Shown piece after piece: positions 37,401 through 49,288 of a stretch of DNA of 64,000 bases. Position 1 is the first letter of the stretch. Each line of letters starts with the position of its first letter. The notes under the pieces were generated by a model. The model did not search any database. It was not told the DNA's origin and worked only from the letters and a program-made list of their open reading frames with translations. Source of the stretch: Calliopum simillimum (taxonomy: Eukaryota; Arthropoda; Insecta; Diptera; Lauxaniidae); assembly GCA_951812925.1 (NCBI GenBank), contig OX638370.1, positions 81,636,004 through 81,700,003 of the forward strand. The letters run 5' to 3'. A program made the position numbers and the translations under genes.

Positions 37401-40400
37401 AATACAATGGAACGATCAACTCTACACCACAAAACAATATTTTATATATACATCCTTCCCACAACACCACATTCACGATAACATTCCGATAAAACCTCTG
37501 CGGAGAACATTAATGTCTGATATAAACTGCAAGTTGTCATAAATACAGGTCCTCAAAATAGTACATAATTTTTATACCAACATTAATACTCTATAATCAA
37601 GCAGCAATTGATTATATTCTCATATAAAATGATCTTTCATTGATAGTAAGTGTTTTTCTTTTTTTGTCATAAAAATTAAAAATGTGTTTTTTAAAAAAAA
37701 TGTGTTCCTTTTTTTCATTAAAATTAAAAATGTGTCCTTTTTCATAAATGTGTAAAACACTTGACAATATAGTCAAGTGAAATTTTGTTAGACTTCAATG
37801 TTTTTTCAATGTTTTTTCTTTTTTAAAAAATAGTGTTTTTAATAAATAGTGTTTTTAAAAAAATTACTGTAAGGAACTTTATAAAAAGGGTTACATAGTG
37901 TTTATTTTAATTCAAGAAAGTTTCAACACACATATGTAACTAATATATATATTTTTCCAACAAACGGTAAGTTATTTTTATTTTATTTTTATTCTTTATC
38001 TTTATATTTAGTCTCCATATGCCTTATAATCTCACCATAAATCCTTAAACCACACATTATTAAAACCCCACATCCTTAAAACCCATATTCTTAAAGCCAA
38101 CTGAAGATTCCTTGAGGCAAGGATGAAAAACGTTTATTGGTAGCCTAAACTTGTCCTACACGGAAGCCTTTTTCACCTAATTCACAATCCAACTTCCTTC
38201 ACGGAGACCAGTCCACCTCTATCCTTAAACACATAGTCACCCAAACCTTTAAATTTTCATTTTCTTTACAGGTGTTGCAGATGCCAATAAACTTTATACA
38301 CAAAATATTTATCACATAAAACTTAATCGAGAGCTTAATTGTAAGCCCAATTTGTTTTTACCACACTAACACACAAATAGGACTTACTTAGATCAATGAA
38401 ATCGGTCATTTCTTCTCCCTAAACTATTCCACTGAATAAGAATTACTTGTTCTTAATTTCAACATGATCTGTAAGACTTAAGTATTATCCAACTCTTATG
38501 TTAAGTATATACCTAGTTACTAACCCACCGTCTACATTTTTAGCTGTGCACAGTATATCACCAAATAGGTTTGCGTCTCATTAGGTAGGGATATCAAAAC
38601 TATGTGTCTTTCAAAACACATATTTTTACTAAAATCTCTTAGCTGACCCATTTTTTAAGCCCATCTACCTCCCTCTACTCAGAGAACAAACTCTGTATAG
38701 AGAATAAAAACTCAAAAAGTTTCACTCAATACAAAGATAAAATACTCATGTTTTACTAATTGTTTGGTTTGCTTAGGTAGGTAGAAACCTTTAGCACAGA
38801 AGGCTTAAGACCCAATTATGACCTCCCATAACATTTTACTACTATCATCATGTTTATGGAATTGGTTAAGCATTAACCAGGTCAACTAAACGTAAGGCTT
38901 TTTACAACTTACGATCTGAACCATATTCCTTACCAATATGGTGTCTGCTACGCAAATGATGTTGATTATACTGGATATAACTGCCCATATGATATGGATC
39001 CGGTTAGATATCAATGTCAGTTGTCCTATACAGTTTTTCTATAACATGAGTGCCGTTCTCCCATGTTTAATCCACTTTTATGATTTTCATGAGAGATCGC
39101 ACTCTAGGAAAAACTAACAAACAGCCGAACCCACATCTTTCTGCAACAAACATTCACTGCAACAAACCTACAAACAACCAAACTCACATCTTTTTACAAC
39201 AAACATTCACATTCTAACCATAAAATTACCATAATATTTTGTTCACTATTTACAAACATTTTTAAATCATACACTGCGTTTGATGTGAGTCCTCCTGTAC
39301 TGCCCATTATTAACATGCAATCCTTATATCCGTTGCATTACAGTTTAGATTTTATGTTATTATATTCTCAGATCAGTTTTTTTCATTTTACGGTTATGCC
39401 TTATTTTGGTCTAATCCATCTCATATGGGGCCAAAAATCATAAGACATAACTGTCACCATTTCATGTCATATACACCTAACCAGTTTTGTCTCAATGTGC
39501 TATATCCGGTTCTATATATAACATAATGAACAAAAGACTTGTTAGTGGATACTTGACTAGAAATGATCACCTGCCCATGTCTCTCCCTACATTTTTTAGA
39601 CAATTTTTTTATAAATTTTTTCAACAATTTTAACTTTTTTTCAGATTACTATTAGCGTATTTAGTTCCCACTCTAGTATTGGTAATACAATGGAACGATC
39701 AACTCTACACCACAAAACAATATTTTATATATACATCCTTCCCACAACACCACATTCACGATAACATTCCGATAAAACCTCTGCGGAGAACATTAATGTC
39801 TGATATAAACTGCAAGTTGTCATAAATACAGGTCCTCAAAATAGTACATAATTTTTATACCAACATTAATACTCTATAATCAAGCAGCAATTGATTATAT
39901 TCTCATATAAAATGATCTTTCATTGATAGTAAGTGTTTTTCTTTTTTTGTCATAAAAATTAAAAATGTGTTTTTTAAAAAAAAATGTGTTCCTTTTTTTC
40001 ATTAAAATTAAAAATGTGTCCTTTTTCATAAATGTGTAAAACACTTGACAATATAGTCAAGTGAAATTTTGTTAGACTTCAATGTTTTTTCAATGTTTTT
40101 TCTTTTTTAAAAAATAGTGTTTTTAATAAATAGTGTTTTTAAAAAAATTACTGTAAGGAACTTTATAAAAAGGGTTACATAGTGTTTATTTTAATTCAAG
40201 AAAGTTTCAACACACATATGTAACTAATATATATATTTTTCCAACAAACGGTAAGTTATTTTTATTTTATTTTTATTCTTTATCTTTATATTTAGTCTCC
40301 ATATGCCTTATAATCTCACCATAAATCCTTAAACCACACATTATTAAAACCCCACATCCTTAAAACCCATATTCTTAAAGCCAACTGAAGATTCCTTGAG

Positions 40401-43400
40401 GCAAGGATGAAAAACGTTTATTGGTAGCCTAAACTTGTCCTACACGGAAGCCTTTTTCACCTAATTCACAATCCAACTTCCTTCACGGAGACCAGTCCAC
40501 CTCTATCCTTAAACACATAGTCACCCAAACCTTTAAATTTTCATTTTCTTTACAGGTGTTGCAGATGCCAATAAACTTTATACACAAAATATTTATCACA
40601 TAAAACTTAATCGAGAGCTTAATTGTAAGCCCAATTTGTTTTTACCACACTAACACACAAATAGGACTTACTTAGATCAATGAAATCGGTCATTTCTTCT
40701 CCCTAAACTATTCCACTGAATAAGAATTACTTGTTCTTAATTTCAACATGATCTGTAAGACTTAAGTATTATCCAACTCTTATGTTAAGTATATACCTAG
40801 TTACTAACCCACCGTCTACATTTTTAGCTGTGCACAGTATATCACCAAATAGGTTTGCGTCTCATTAGGTAGGGATATCAAAACTATGTGTCTTTCAAAA
40901 CACATATTTTTACTAAAATCTCTTAGCTGACCCATTTTTTAAGCCCATCTACCTCCCTCTACTCAGAGAACAAACTCTGTATAGAGAATAAAAACTCAAA
41001 AAGTTTCACTCAATACAAAGATAAAATACTCATGTTTTACTAATTGTTTGGTTTGCTTAGGTAGGTAGAAACCTTTAGCACAGAAGGCTTAAGACCCAAT
41101 TATGACCTCCCATAACATTTTACTACTATCATCATGTTTATGGAATTGGTTAAGCATTAACCAGGTCAACTAAACGTAAGGCTTTTTACAACTTACGATC
41201 TGAACCATATTCCTTACCAATATGGTGTCTGCTACGCAAATGATGTTGATTATACTGGATATAACTGCCCATATGATATGGATCCGGTTAGATATCAATG
41301 TCAGTTGTCCTATACAGTTTTTCTATAACATGAGTGCCGTTCTCCCATGTTTAATCCACTTTTATGATTTTCATGAGAGATCGCACTCTAGGAAAAACTA
41401 ACAAACAGCCGAACCCACATCTTTCTGCAACAAACATTCACTGCAACAAACCTACAAACAACCAAACTCACATCTTTTTACAACAAACATTCACATTCTA
41501 ACCATAAAATTACCATAATATTTTGTTCACTATTTACAAACATTTTTAAATCATACACTGCGTTTGATGTGAGTCCTCCTGTACTGCCCATTATTAACAT
41601 GCAATCCTTATATCCGTTGCATTACAGTTTAGATTTTATGTTATTATATTCTCAGATCAGTTTTTTTCATTTTACGGTTATGCCTTATTTTGGTCTAATC
41701 CATCTCATATGGGGCCAAAAATCATAAGACATAACTGTCACCATTTCATGTCATATACACCTAACCAGTTTTGTCTCAATGTGCTATATCCGGTTCTATA
41801 TATAACATAATGAACAAAAGACTTGTTAGTGGATACTTGACTAGAAATGATCACCTGCCCATGTCTCTCCCTACATTTTTTAGACAATTTTTTTATAAAT
41901 TTTTTCAACAATTTTAACTTTTTTTCAGATTACTATTAGCGTATTTAGTTCCCACTCTAGTATTGGTAATACAATGGAACGATCAACTCTACACCACAAA
42001 ACAATATTTTATATATACATCCTTCCCACAACACCACATTCACGATAACATTCCGATAAAACCTCTGCGGAGAACATTAATGTCTGATATAAACTGCAAG
42101 TTGTCATAAATACAGGTCCTCAAAATAGTACATAATTTTTATACCAACATTAATACTCTATAATCAAGCAGCAATTGATTATATTCTCATATAAAATGAT
42201 CTTTCATTGATAGTAAGTGTTTTTCTTTTTTTGTCATAAAAATTAAAAATGTGTTTTTTAAAAAAAATGTGTTCCTTTTTTTCATTAAAATTAAAAATGT
42301 GTCCTTTTTCATAAATGTGTAAAACACTTGACAATATAGTCAAGTGAAATTTTGTTAGACTTCAATGTTTTTTCAATGTTTTTTCTTTTTTAAAAAATAG
42401 TGTTTTTAATAAATAGTGTTTTTAAAAAAATTACTGTAAGGAACTTTATAAAAAGGGTTACATAGTGTTTATTTTAATTCAAGAAAGTTTCAACACACAT
42501 ATGTAACTAATATATATATTTTTCCAACAAACGGTAAGTTATTTTTATTTTATTTTTATTCTTTATCTTTATATTTAGTCTCCATATGCCTTATAATCTC
42601 ACCATAAATCCTTAAACCACACATTATTAAAACCCCACATCCTTAAAACCCATATTCTTAAAGCCAACTGAAGATTCCTTGAGGCAAGGATGAAAAACGT
42701 TTATTGGTAGCCTAAACTTGTCCTACACGGAAGCCTTTTTCACCTAATTCACAATCCAACTTCCTTCACGGAGACCAGTCCACCTCTATCCTTAAACACA
42801 TAGTCACCCAAACCTTTAAATTTTCATTTTCTTTACAGGTGTTGCAGATGCCAATAAACTTTATACACAAAATATTTATCACATAAAACTTAATCGAGAG
42901 CTTAATTGTAAGCCCAATTTGTTTTTACCACACTAACACACAAATAGGACTTACTTAGATCAATGAAATCGGTCATTTCTTCTCCCTAAACTATTCCACT
43001 GAATAGAATTACTTGTTCTTAATTTCAACATGATCTGTAAGACTTAAGTATTATCCAACTCTTATGTTAAGTATATACCTAGTTACTAACCCACCGTCTA
43101 CATTTTTAGCTGTGCACAGTATATCACCAAATAGGTTTGCGTCTCATTAGGTAGGGATATCAAAACTATGTGTCTTTCAAAACACATATTTTTACTAAAA
43201 TCTCTTAGCTGACCCATTTTTTAAGCCCATCTACCTCCCTCTACTCAGAGAACAAACTCTGTATAGAGAATAAAAACTCAAAAAGTTTCACTCAATACAA
43301 AGATAAAATACTCACATTTTACTACTATCATCATGTTTATGGAATTGGTTAAGCATTAACCAGGTCAACTAAACGTAAGGCTTTTTACAACTTACGATCT

Positions 43401-43857
43401 GAACCATATTCCTTACCAATATGGTGTCTGCTACGCAAATGATGTTGATTATACTGGATATAACTGCCCATATGATATGGATCCGGTTAGATATCAATGT
43501 CAGTTGTCCTATACAGTTTTTCTATAACATAAGTGCCGTTCTCCCATGTTTAATCCACTTTTATGATTTTCATGAGAGATCGCACTCTAGGAAAAACTAA
43601 CAAACAGCCGAACCCACATCTTTCTGCAACAAACATTCACTGCAACAAACCTACAAACAACCAAACTCACATCTTTTTACAACAAACATTCACATTCTAA
43701 CCATAAAATTACCATAATATTTTGTTCACTATTTACAAACATTTTTAAATCATACACTGCGTTTGATGTGAGTCCTCCTGTACTGCCCATTATTAACATG
43801 CAATCCTTATATCCGTTGCATTACAGTTTAGATTTTATGTTATTATATTCTCAGATC

Positions 43858-44057
43858 NNNNNNNNNNNNNNNNNNNNNNNNNNNNNNNNNNNNNNNNNNN
43901 NNNNNNNNNNNNNNNNNNNNNNNNNNNNNNNNNNNNNNNNNNNNNNNNNNNNNNNNNNNNNNNNNNNNNNNNNNNNNNNNNNNNNNNNNNNNNNNNNNNN
44001 NNNNNNNNNNNNNNNNNNNNNNNNNNNNNNNNNNNNNNNNNNNNNNNNNNNNNNNNN
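43858..44057. other. Assembly gap (200 N)
   Basis: Exactly 200 undetermined bases follow a satellite unit cut in mid-sequence. A round number usually means a gap of unknown size, so the reverse array may be much longer than shown. Open frames drawn across the N run are artefacts. Confidence 0.95.
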
Positions 44058-45145
44058 ACAGTGTAGGGTATTGAGTTTTTGGCCAGGCCAAAGATACCTC
44101 CCTTACTAGTTAGTCTTAAAAAACTTGATTTTTGATATTCCAAAAGAAGGTCTCTTAGCTTCATTGTATGGAAATTGTTCGTTTGGGATTCTCTTTTGCT
44201 CTTATTATTATAGTTTTTGTCTATAATGTCTTCAAGAACGATAAGGAATAGAATTGCTGAATTTGAGCACCCCCTGACGGATGCCGGATTAAGCAGCACC
44301 TTCCCATTTATAGGTACAGATTTCTTTTGGCTTTGCACAATTCAATCTCATTTGGTTAATTCGTCCAATCTTTCCAATCTTATGAACTGAGACGCAAGTA
44401 GTGATGATTTAAATGCCAAATTGTGTAGAAATTTTGTCATAGTTCTTTCAATTTCTACCCCTGTAAGTATGTGTGCATTGCATCAGAATGTTCTTGAGCT
44501 TCATTTAACCCCAAGCAAAGTCACAGGGTAACCTTCTCCATGTCAAAAGCTTGACTTTCTGTTTTATTTTCCTCATTTTTTTACTTAAATTGAATTTAAT
44601 TTGCTTTGACTGCAGCAAGCAAGAATAAATATTCACAGCATGGAAAAACTCACAATATTGCGATTTAAAAAATTTCTATAATTTTTGTTATTGTTGATAT
44701 ATTTTATTATTTTGTTGTTGTTATTCTGTTGCTTAGTTGAATTACATCACATCGCATCTTCAATTGCGATCTTTTAAAATTTGAATGCTCTTCACTTGAT
44801 TTCATTAGACGATTTGTATCTGTCGGTTTTGTTGTTATGTAAACAAATTCATTTTCATGTTCATGGTTGCATCAATCAATTAATAATTCCCATGATTTAT
44901 TTTCCCTCAATTAATACTTTCAATAACGTACAATTTAAAATGCAAAAACTTTCTACTTATGGATGCTATCTATGTATAATTCTCTTAACTCAAAGATGGA
45001 GAAAAGAAAGCGACATCTGGTGGAATGAGACTTGCGTTTCATACAATTTTTTGTCTCGAATCAAGGTACAATATAAATAAAAAAAAAAACTAGTAAGGGT
45101 GTAACTTTTGACCTGGCCAAAAAAAAAATATCCTACACTACTCTG
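44058..45145. mobile_element. TIR-bounded DNA element, left end at the gap
   Basis: The left end ACAGTGTAGGGTATT...GGCCAGGCCAAA...CCTCCCTTACTAGTT (44058-44110) is the inverted partner of 45087-45145 (AACTAGTAAGGG...GACCTGGCCAAA...ATATCCTACACT...CTCTGT). The arms are about 55 bp with scattered mismatches, and the body is about 1.0 kb. The left target duplication is lost in the N gap, so the superfamily is open. The 44781-45080 open frame has no recognisable domain. A reverse-transcriptase-like scrap lies inside at 44215-44338. Confidence 0.6.
44215..44338 (-). pseudogene. Possible LINE reverse transcriptase scrap
   Basis: On the minus strand the translation contains LLNPASVRGCSNSAILFLIVLEDI. 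This resembles the RT motif-B region of LINEs (VRQGC..SP.LF.IVL.D.), with one residue missing and SP changed to SA. Nothing else of an RT is recognisable around it, so the call rests on about 25 residues. Confidence 0.3.
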
Positions 45146-45166
45146 TTTTGAAAATGTTGCTTGTAA

Positions 45167-45724
45167 GGGAGGTGCCACGCCCTCTTGTCCGAGATCACCC
45201 AGTTTTTGTTCAGAGCTTGCATTTATAGTTTTTAGTGTCTGAGTGAAATTTTTTTGGATTATCTCAAAAAAACGTTTTCAGTATAACATTTTGAAACTTT
45301 TGCTTAAATGGGAGGTGCCACGCCCCATTGTCCGATTTCACCCAGTTTTTTTGAGAGCTTTCATTTATAATTCTTAATGTCTGAGTCAAATTTGGTTCGA
45401 ATATCTCAAAAAACGCTTTCAGTATAGCGTTTTCAAGCTTTTGCTTATATGGGGGGTGCCACGCCCTCTTGTCCGAGTTTGCTCAGTTTTTTTTCAGAGC
45501 TTGTGCTTACAATTCGTAGTATTTATGTGTATTCCGGTTGCATTGTCGTGAAAAATAATCCTAAAATTGCATTTTGTATTTATTTTTTGTATGGGCGGTA
45601 GGCGTGTCCGTTAACCAATTTTGCTCATTTTCAATCCTCCGAGCTAGCTTTGACGACGGAGGCAGTGTACCAAATTTCATTGAATTATCTTGCTCAGTTT
45701 TCCCAAAAAGTGTATTTCAACACA

Positions 45725-45779
<55 letters not shown>

Positions 45780-45917
45780 ACAGACGGACATGGCTATATC
45801 GACTCAGGAGGTGACGCCGATCAAGAATATATATACTTTTCTATACCTGCCACGCCTCCTTCTCTGCGTTACAAACGGAAGGGCAAAGAAATATACGCTG
45901 GGTGTAGGGTATAAAAA
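45167..45917 (+). mobile_element. mini-me/DINE-1-like element, copy 1
   Basis: Three diverged tandem units of about 142 bp start GGGAGGTGCCACGCC at 45167 and 45310 and GGGGGGTGCCACGCC at 45451. They share TCTCAAAAAACG and TTTTGAAACTTTTGCTTA. After a fourth, weaker unit comes a (GCCA)13 microsatellite (45726-45778), AGACGGAC, the core ATGGCTATATCGACTC...GATCAAGAA, a TA run, and the end GGGTGTAGGGTATAAAAA. A microsatellite-core-TA layout is the published signature of dipteran mini-me elements (DINE-1/Helitron-like). Internal repeats of about 150 bp are also known in DINE relatives. No helicase is encoded, so it is nonautonomous. Confidence 0.6.
45726..45778 (+). repeat. (GCCA)n microsatellite
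   Basis: About 13 perfect GCCA units lie just before AGACAGACGGAC, at the place where mini-me elements carry their GTCY-type proto-microsatellite. The run creates the Gln-Pro-Ala-Ser repeat in overlapping frames that makes spurious ORFs at 45574-45954 and 45690-45914. Confidence 0.85.
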
Positions 45918-47950
45918 TGCCATCGCGAACTTAAAATCAACCATACATATATAGTTTTTTTTGAAACTTCACCCAGCTGCAAAACTTTAGAACTACATTT
46001 TAGATAAAAATTGGAGTCCCAAGATCATAATAAAGCAACACAAGGAAAATATTTCTAGAACACATTCACCCATTATATCCTGTTTTGACGGGTCTTTTTG
46101 ACAACTTTTTTCAAAAAATAAATTGTAATGGATTAACGTCTTCTGCAGAAATATGCTACAGAAAATTTCAGTATGGAACACCAAAGCCAAGAAATGCTTA
46201 AAACATCTTATAATAAAAAATGTCATTGATTTTAACGATTTTAAGGTTTTCACGATGGAACTGATTTTAATGTGTTTAGCGACTGGTGAAATTATATATC
46301 AGTTATTTTTTGATACTTACATACTCAATTATTCCTTGCGTTTAGTGTCAGCTTTGTTATTTTTTAAGAAAAGAGTAAAAATGTTCCATGTGTGGGGGGA
46401 TGTGTAGGATTAAAGTTTTATACAAAAATATTCCTCGTAATATCCTGCATAAGATTAAGAAAGAATTATTGAGTGTTTCTGAAGAAATTTTACGTCCACC
46501 CAAAAATTTTCCAACAGGCCAACTGTGTGGTGAATTCGACAAGCATAGATTTTCTGAGGTTGAAAGTTGTCAGGGCCGGCAGAACAATTGTAAGTCAGAA
46601 ACTGCTGATTTTATTATGCCACTGTCATAATCATAAAAAATGACTATAAGCAGACAGCGTCAGTTCAGTTCGAGTCAGTTCTTTGCGGGCCAGCAAGCCA
46701 AGCAGTCGCACAGGAAACCAGTGGATAAACAGGTGGTTGTGAAATAAATAACTAATTTATATTCCTTTTTCCCTTCTTATGGCTGAGACCTATCGAGCTA
46801 AATACCGACCATAGGTATACACTTGTGATCACCGAGCGTTCTACTGGTAGAAATTGCCTCTCGAAAAGTCTGTGTGAGAGTGGCTGTAGATTACATTATT
46901 TTCTCACTCAATCAGACTACGACAGAATCAAAAGACAATCGCGAGTATGGAGTAGGAATGTGAGGCGAAGCGCGATAAAATACAATAGCCATAGAAATCG
47001 TAACAACCTACTTAGGTGGATATATTTACTAGGGGTCTGCACAAGACGCGTTGTTTGCATTTTAAGACATTTCATTTAAAGATACGTTATATTTTGTACC
47101 TGCTTTTATTTATCAAATGCTCCAGTTGAGTGTCGTGTGTAAATGTCTTGAAAGAATTAAGATTTGAAGCAAAATAAATAAATACTGTTCTGATATGTCT
47201 TGTTTTATTTATTACAGTTAATTTAGTGTGCATACTTTAGTAGTAGTGTACACTACTAAATGCTAATGTTGTGATAAGAGTATACTACTAGTAGTTTATC
47301 GCTCTCGCTATGTGCCTCTTTTTTGTTTACGCTCTCTCTCTCTCTCTCGAAAATGTATGAAAGCTACTACAATTCTGCATGTTACCATAGCATACATTTT
47401 ATTGTGGTTTCTCTACTCACACGTTTTACAGTGACCTGAAGTATTTGTTTTTATAAAATAGAGTTCACTGATGTATTTTTTCAAATCAAGTTATTTTTTT
47501 CACACCAATAAAACAAGACAGTGTTAATAAGTGTAAAAATGAAATCAGTGTACATAGTTATTTGAATATTGAAATTTTTGAATCAAATGCATCAGTTTGG
47601 TTTAAAAAAGTACACTTTATTTCAAGATGTCTTGCGCAGGCCCCTAATATTTACCCGAGAGAGTATAGATTTGACTCGCAAACGTCCTACGCTTGAGAAA
47701 ATGACACCTGTGATCACCAGAACTAACTTGACATCGAGCATGTTGGTGGCTGTACTGCACTCTCATCTTCGGTATCCCAGAATATGAGAGCGAAATGCAG
47801 CGCAAAAGCAAAGCTCTCAGGAGAAAGAAATAAAAAGGTCTCAGAGAACATTAGCCGAGCATCAGTAACTCAAAAAAACATCGATAACTTTGTGCTGCAC
47901 GGAAGTCAGTCAGTTTTACTGAACTCTTTCAGTCGTGGTCACAATGTGAG
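45918..47950. other. Unassigned sequence, possible LTR debris
   Basis: I see no supported gene. Notable items are a run of CAGTTCAGTTCGAGTCAGTTC-like sequence at 46662-46683 followed by GTGAAATAAATAACTAATTTAT, which resembles the U5 part of fly LTRs but has no partner; a (CT)n run at about 47331-47348; and a perfect palindrome AGTAGTGTACACTACT near 47251. Small ORFs at 46388-46630 and 46825-47079 lack domains. Confidence 0.35.
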
Positions 47951-48455
47951 CAGTGTTGCCAGGTAGGTTCTCCTATTTTCCCCCAGATTGCACGAGATTT
48001 CCCCTAAATTTTGGTTTTCTGACGAAATTTCCCCTAAACAGAAAATGTTATATTTTGCGACCAAAAATAAAAACGAAAGTTCCAAATTTCAAAACGAAAT
48101 TAATATTTTTCATAACGAAATTTCCCTCAAATTCTGGACTTCTAACAAAATTTCCCCTAAATATGGAATATTTATATTTTGGTAACAAAAACAAAAAAAA
48201 AAAATTTCGAAATTTCAAAATGAAGTGAATGTTGTTTCAATATATTTTATAAATATAGATATTTTTGTTAACATGTACTACAATATAATTCTATATATTT
48301 TAAAAAAAGGTTTTCTTAACGTTTACATAAAAGTAACCCCTAGATTTCCCCTAGACCTTTTTAAAATCTCCTGAACAAATCCCCTAAATAATGCATCCCC
48401 TAGACCTTTAAAATTCCATAAGTCTAGGGGGAAATCCCCTAAACTGGCAACACTG
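47951..48455. mobile_element. hAT-type MITE with perfect 8-bp target duplication
   Basis: The ends are CAGTGTTGCCAG and CTGGCAACACTG. The direct flanks AATGTGAG at 47943-47950 and AATGTGAG at 48456-48463 are identical 8-bp target duplications. The 505-bp body has repeated ATTTCCCCTAAA motifs in both orientations, forming long imperfect inverted arms. No transposase is encoded. CAGTG-type ends with an 8-bp duplication are characteristic of hAT elements, so it would need a hAT transposase in trans. Confidence 0.85.
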
Positions 48456-48463
48456 AATGTGAG

Positions 48464-48788
48464 ATAGATGTAAAACTCTGTACCACGAAAATTCGTCCTA
48501 AGAGAATGAAAATAGGCAGAAGTCAATAACTAAGCATAAGGAGAAGCATTTTTTGTGTGCAGGTGGCAACTGTTCTCATCAGTTTCGTCTACAGCCGAGA
48601 GCATAAGATATAGCGAACCCAAGGCAGACCCACACGATTAAGGGAGATCAAAGTAGCAGGCACCCAAAGAGAAGGGTTTAAGTCTGTCTCGCGTAGAACT
48701 GAGTGAGAGTAAGTGTCTTTTGTGTTCACAAGATTCACCTGCAATCACACACGCTGCCCGTGACGCATAGATCAACCATTAATGTCCC
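48464..48788. other. Unassigned spacer between two hAT MITEs
   Basis: This stretch has no recognisable gene. Its base composition is more balanced than its surroundings, with many GAGA-like and CACA-like short words. It appears to be the host sequence into which both MITEs inserted. Confidence 0.4.
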
Positions 48789-48796
48789 TTTGTGAG

Positions 48797-49288
48797 TAGT
48801 GATGAGCAAAATTAGTCTTGGTCTTTCGTCTTGCAAAATTACCAAGGCCAAGACGCTGATATTTCACGATAATCGTCAAGACCAAGACTGATTTTCAGTC
48901 TTGGTAATTTGTATTTAAAAGGTGTTTCACGCCCGTTTCGAAGACAAAATCATCTCTCAATTTGAATTTTAGCATCTTAAAAACCCAACTGCTTTAGAAA
49001 ATGTGGTTTTGATATTTTGAATACTCAATTTCTCTAGAAAATGTTTCAAGACCAAGACTCAATGTCGGTGCTGGGCAAAATTCTTTCTTATTTTTTTTTG
49101 TCTCGTTTTATTCTACATATACGAAAAAATACAAAAAAGTCCTCTCTTTGATACAAAGCTAGGGCAGCGTTTTGCCCACCACTGCTCAATATCAATATCA
49201 AAACCAAGACCAAGACCAAGACTCAATGTGCAAGAACAAGAGCAAGACCAAGACTGCTATGGTCTTGGTCTTGGTTTGCTCATCACTA
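48797..49288. mobile_element. hAT-type MITE rich in CCAAGA repeats
   Basis: The ends are TAGTGATGAGCAAA and TTTGCTCATCACTA, followed inward by AGTCTTGGTCTT and its complement GGTCTTGGTCTTGG. The flanks TTTGTGAG (48789-48796) and CTTGTGAG (49289-49296) match at 7 of 8 positions, as expected for an older hAT duplication. Internal AGACCAAGACCAAGACTC runs near 49200 form a small minisatellite. A second MITE sits inside at 49066-49184. Noncoding. Confidence 0.8.
49066..49184. mobile_element. Nested 119-bp hAT-type MITE
   Basis: The ends CGGTGCTGGGCAAAA and TTTTGCCCACCACTG are inverted with two mismatches. The flanks CTCAATGT (49058-49065) and CTCAATAT (49185-49192) match at 7 of 8 positions. The inserted unit is short and T-rich. 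Its position inside the 48797-49288 element shows it is the younger insertion. Confidence 0.75.

Larger units (their letters stand above)
25474..43857 (-). repeat. Complex satellite array, reverse orientation
   Basis: Here the unit edge reads AAAGATAAAATACTC at each unit's right end. Units: 25474-27031 (1558, cut by the inversion), 27032-27332 (301, truncated), then seven near-identical full units 27333-29615, 29616-31898, 31899-34181, 34182-36464, 36465-38747, 38748-41031, 41032-43313 (2282-2284 bp). A final partial unit, 43314-43857, runs into the N gap and lacks about 90 bp at its right-edge-distal end. Differences among the seven are single events, such as one A/T change near 33016, one extra A near 39970 and one missing A near 43006. 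They belong to the 2283-bp class, like the array at 58291. Confidence 0.95.

Noticed and set aside
25474..43857. Reverse array as a fold-back (chimeric read) artefact of the forward array
   Set aside because: A fold-back copy would mirror the forward units in order. Instead the reverse side switches to a different subfamily with seven monomeric units, so a simple mirror artefact does not fit, although misjoining cannot be excluded.
43768..44338. ORFs crossing the N run on both strands
   Set aside because: They are artefacts of translating undetermined bases.
45574..45954. 126-codon ORF with Gln-Pro-Ala-Ser repeats
   Set aside because: It reads through the (GCCA)n microsatellite and the mini-me core, so it is repeat-derived.
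46640..46780. Solo LTR of a retrovirus-like element
   Set aside because: Only a U5-like sequence impression. No paired LTR, primer-binding site or target duplication could be found.
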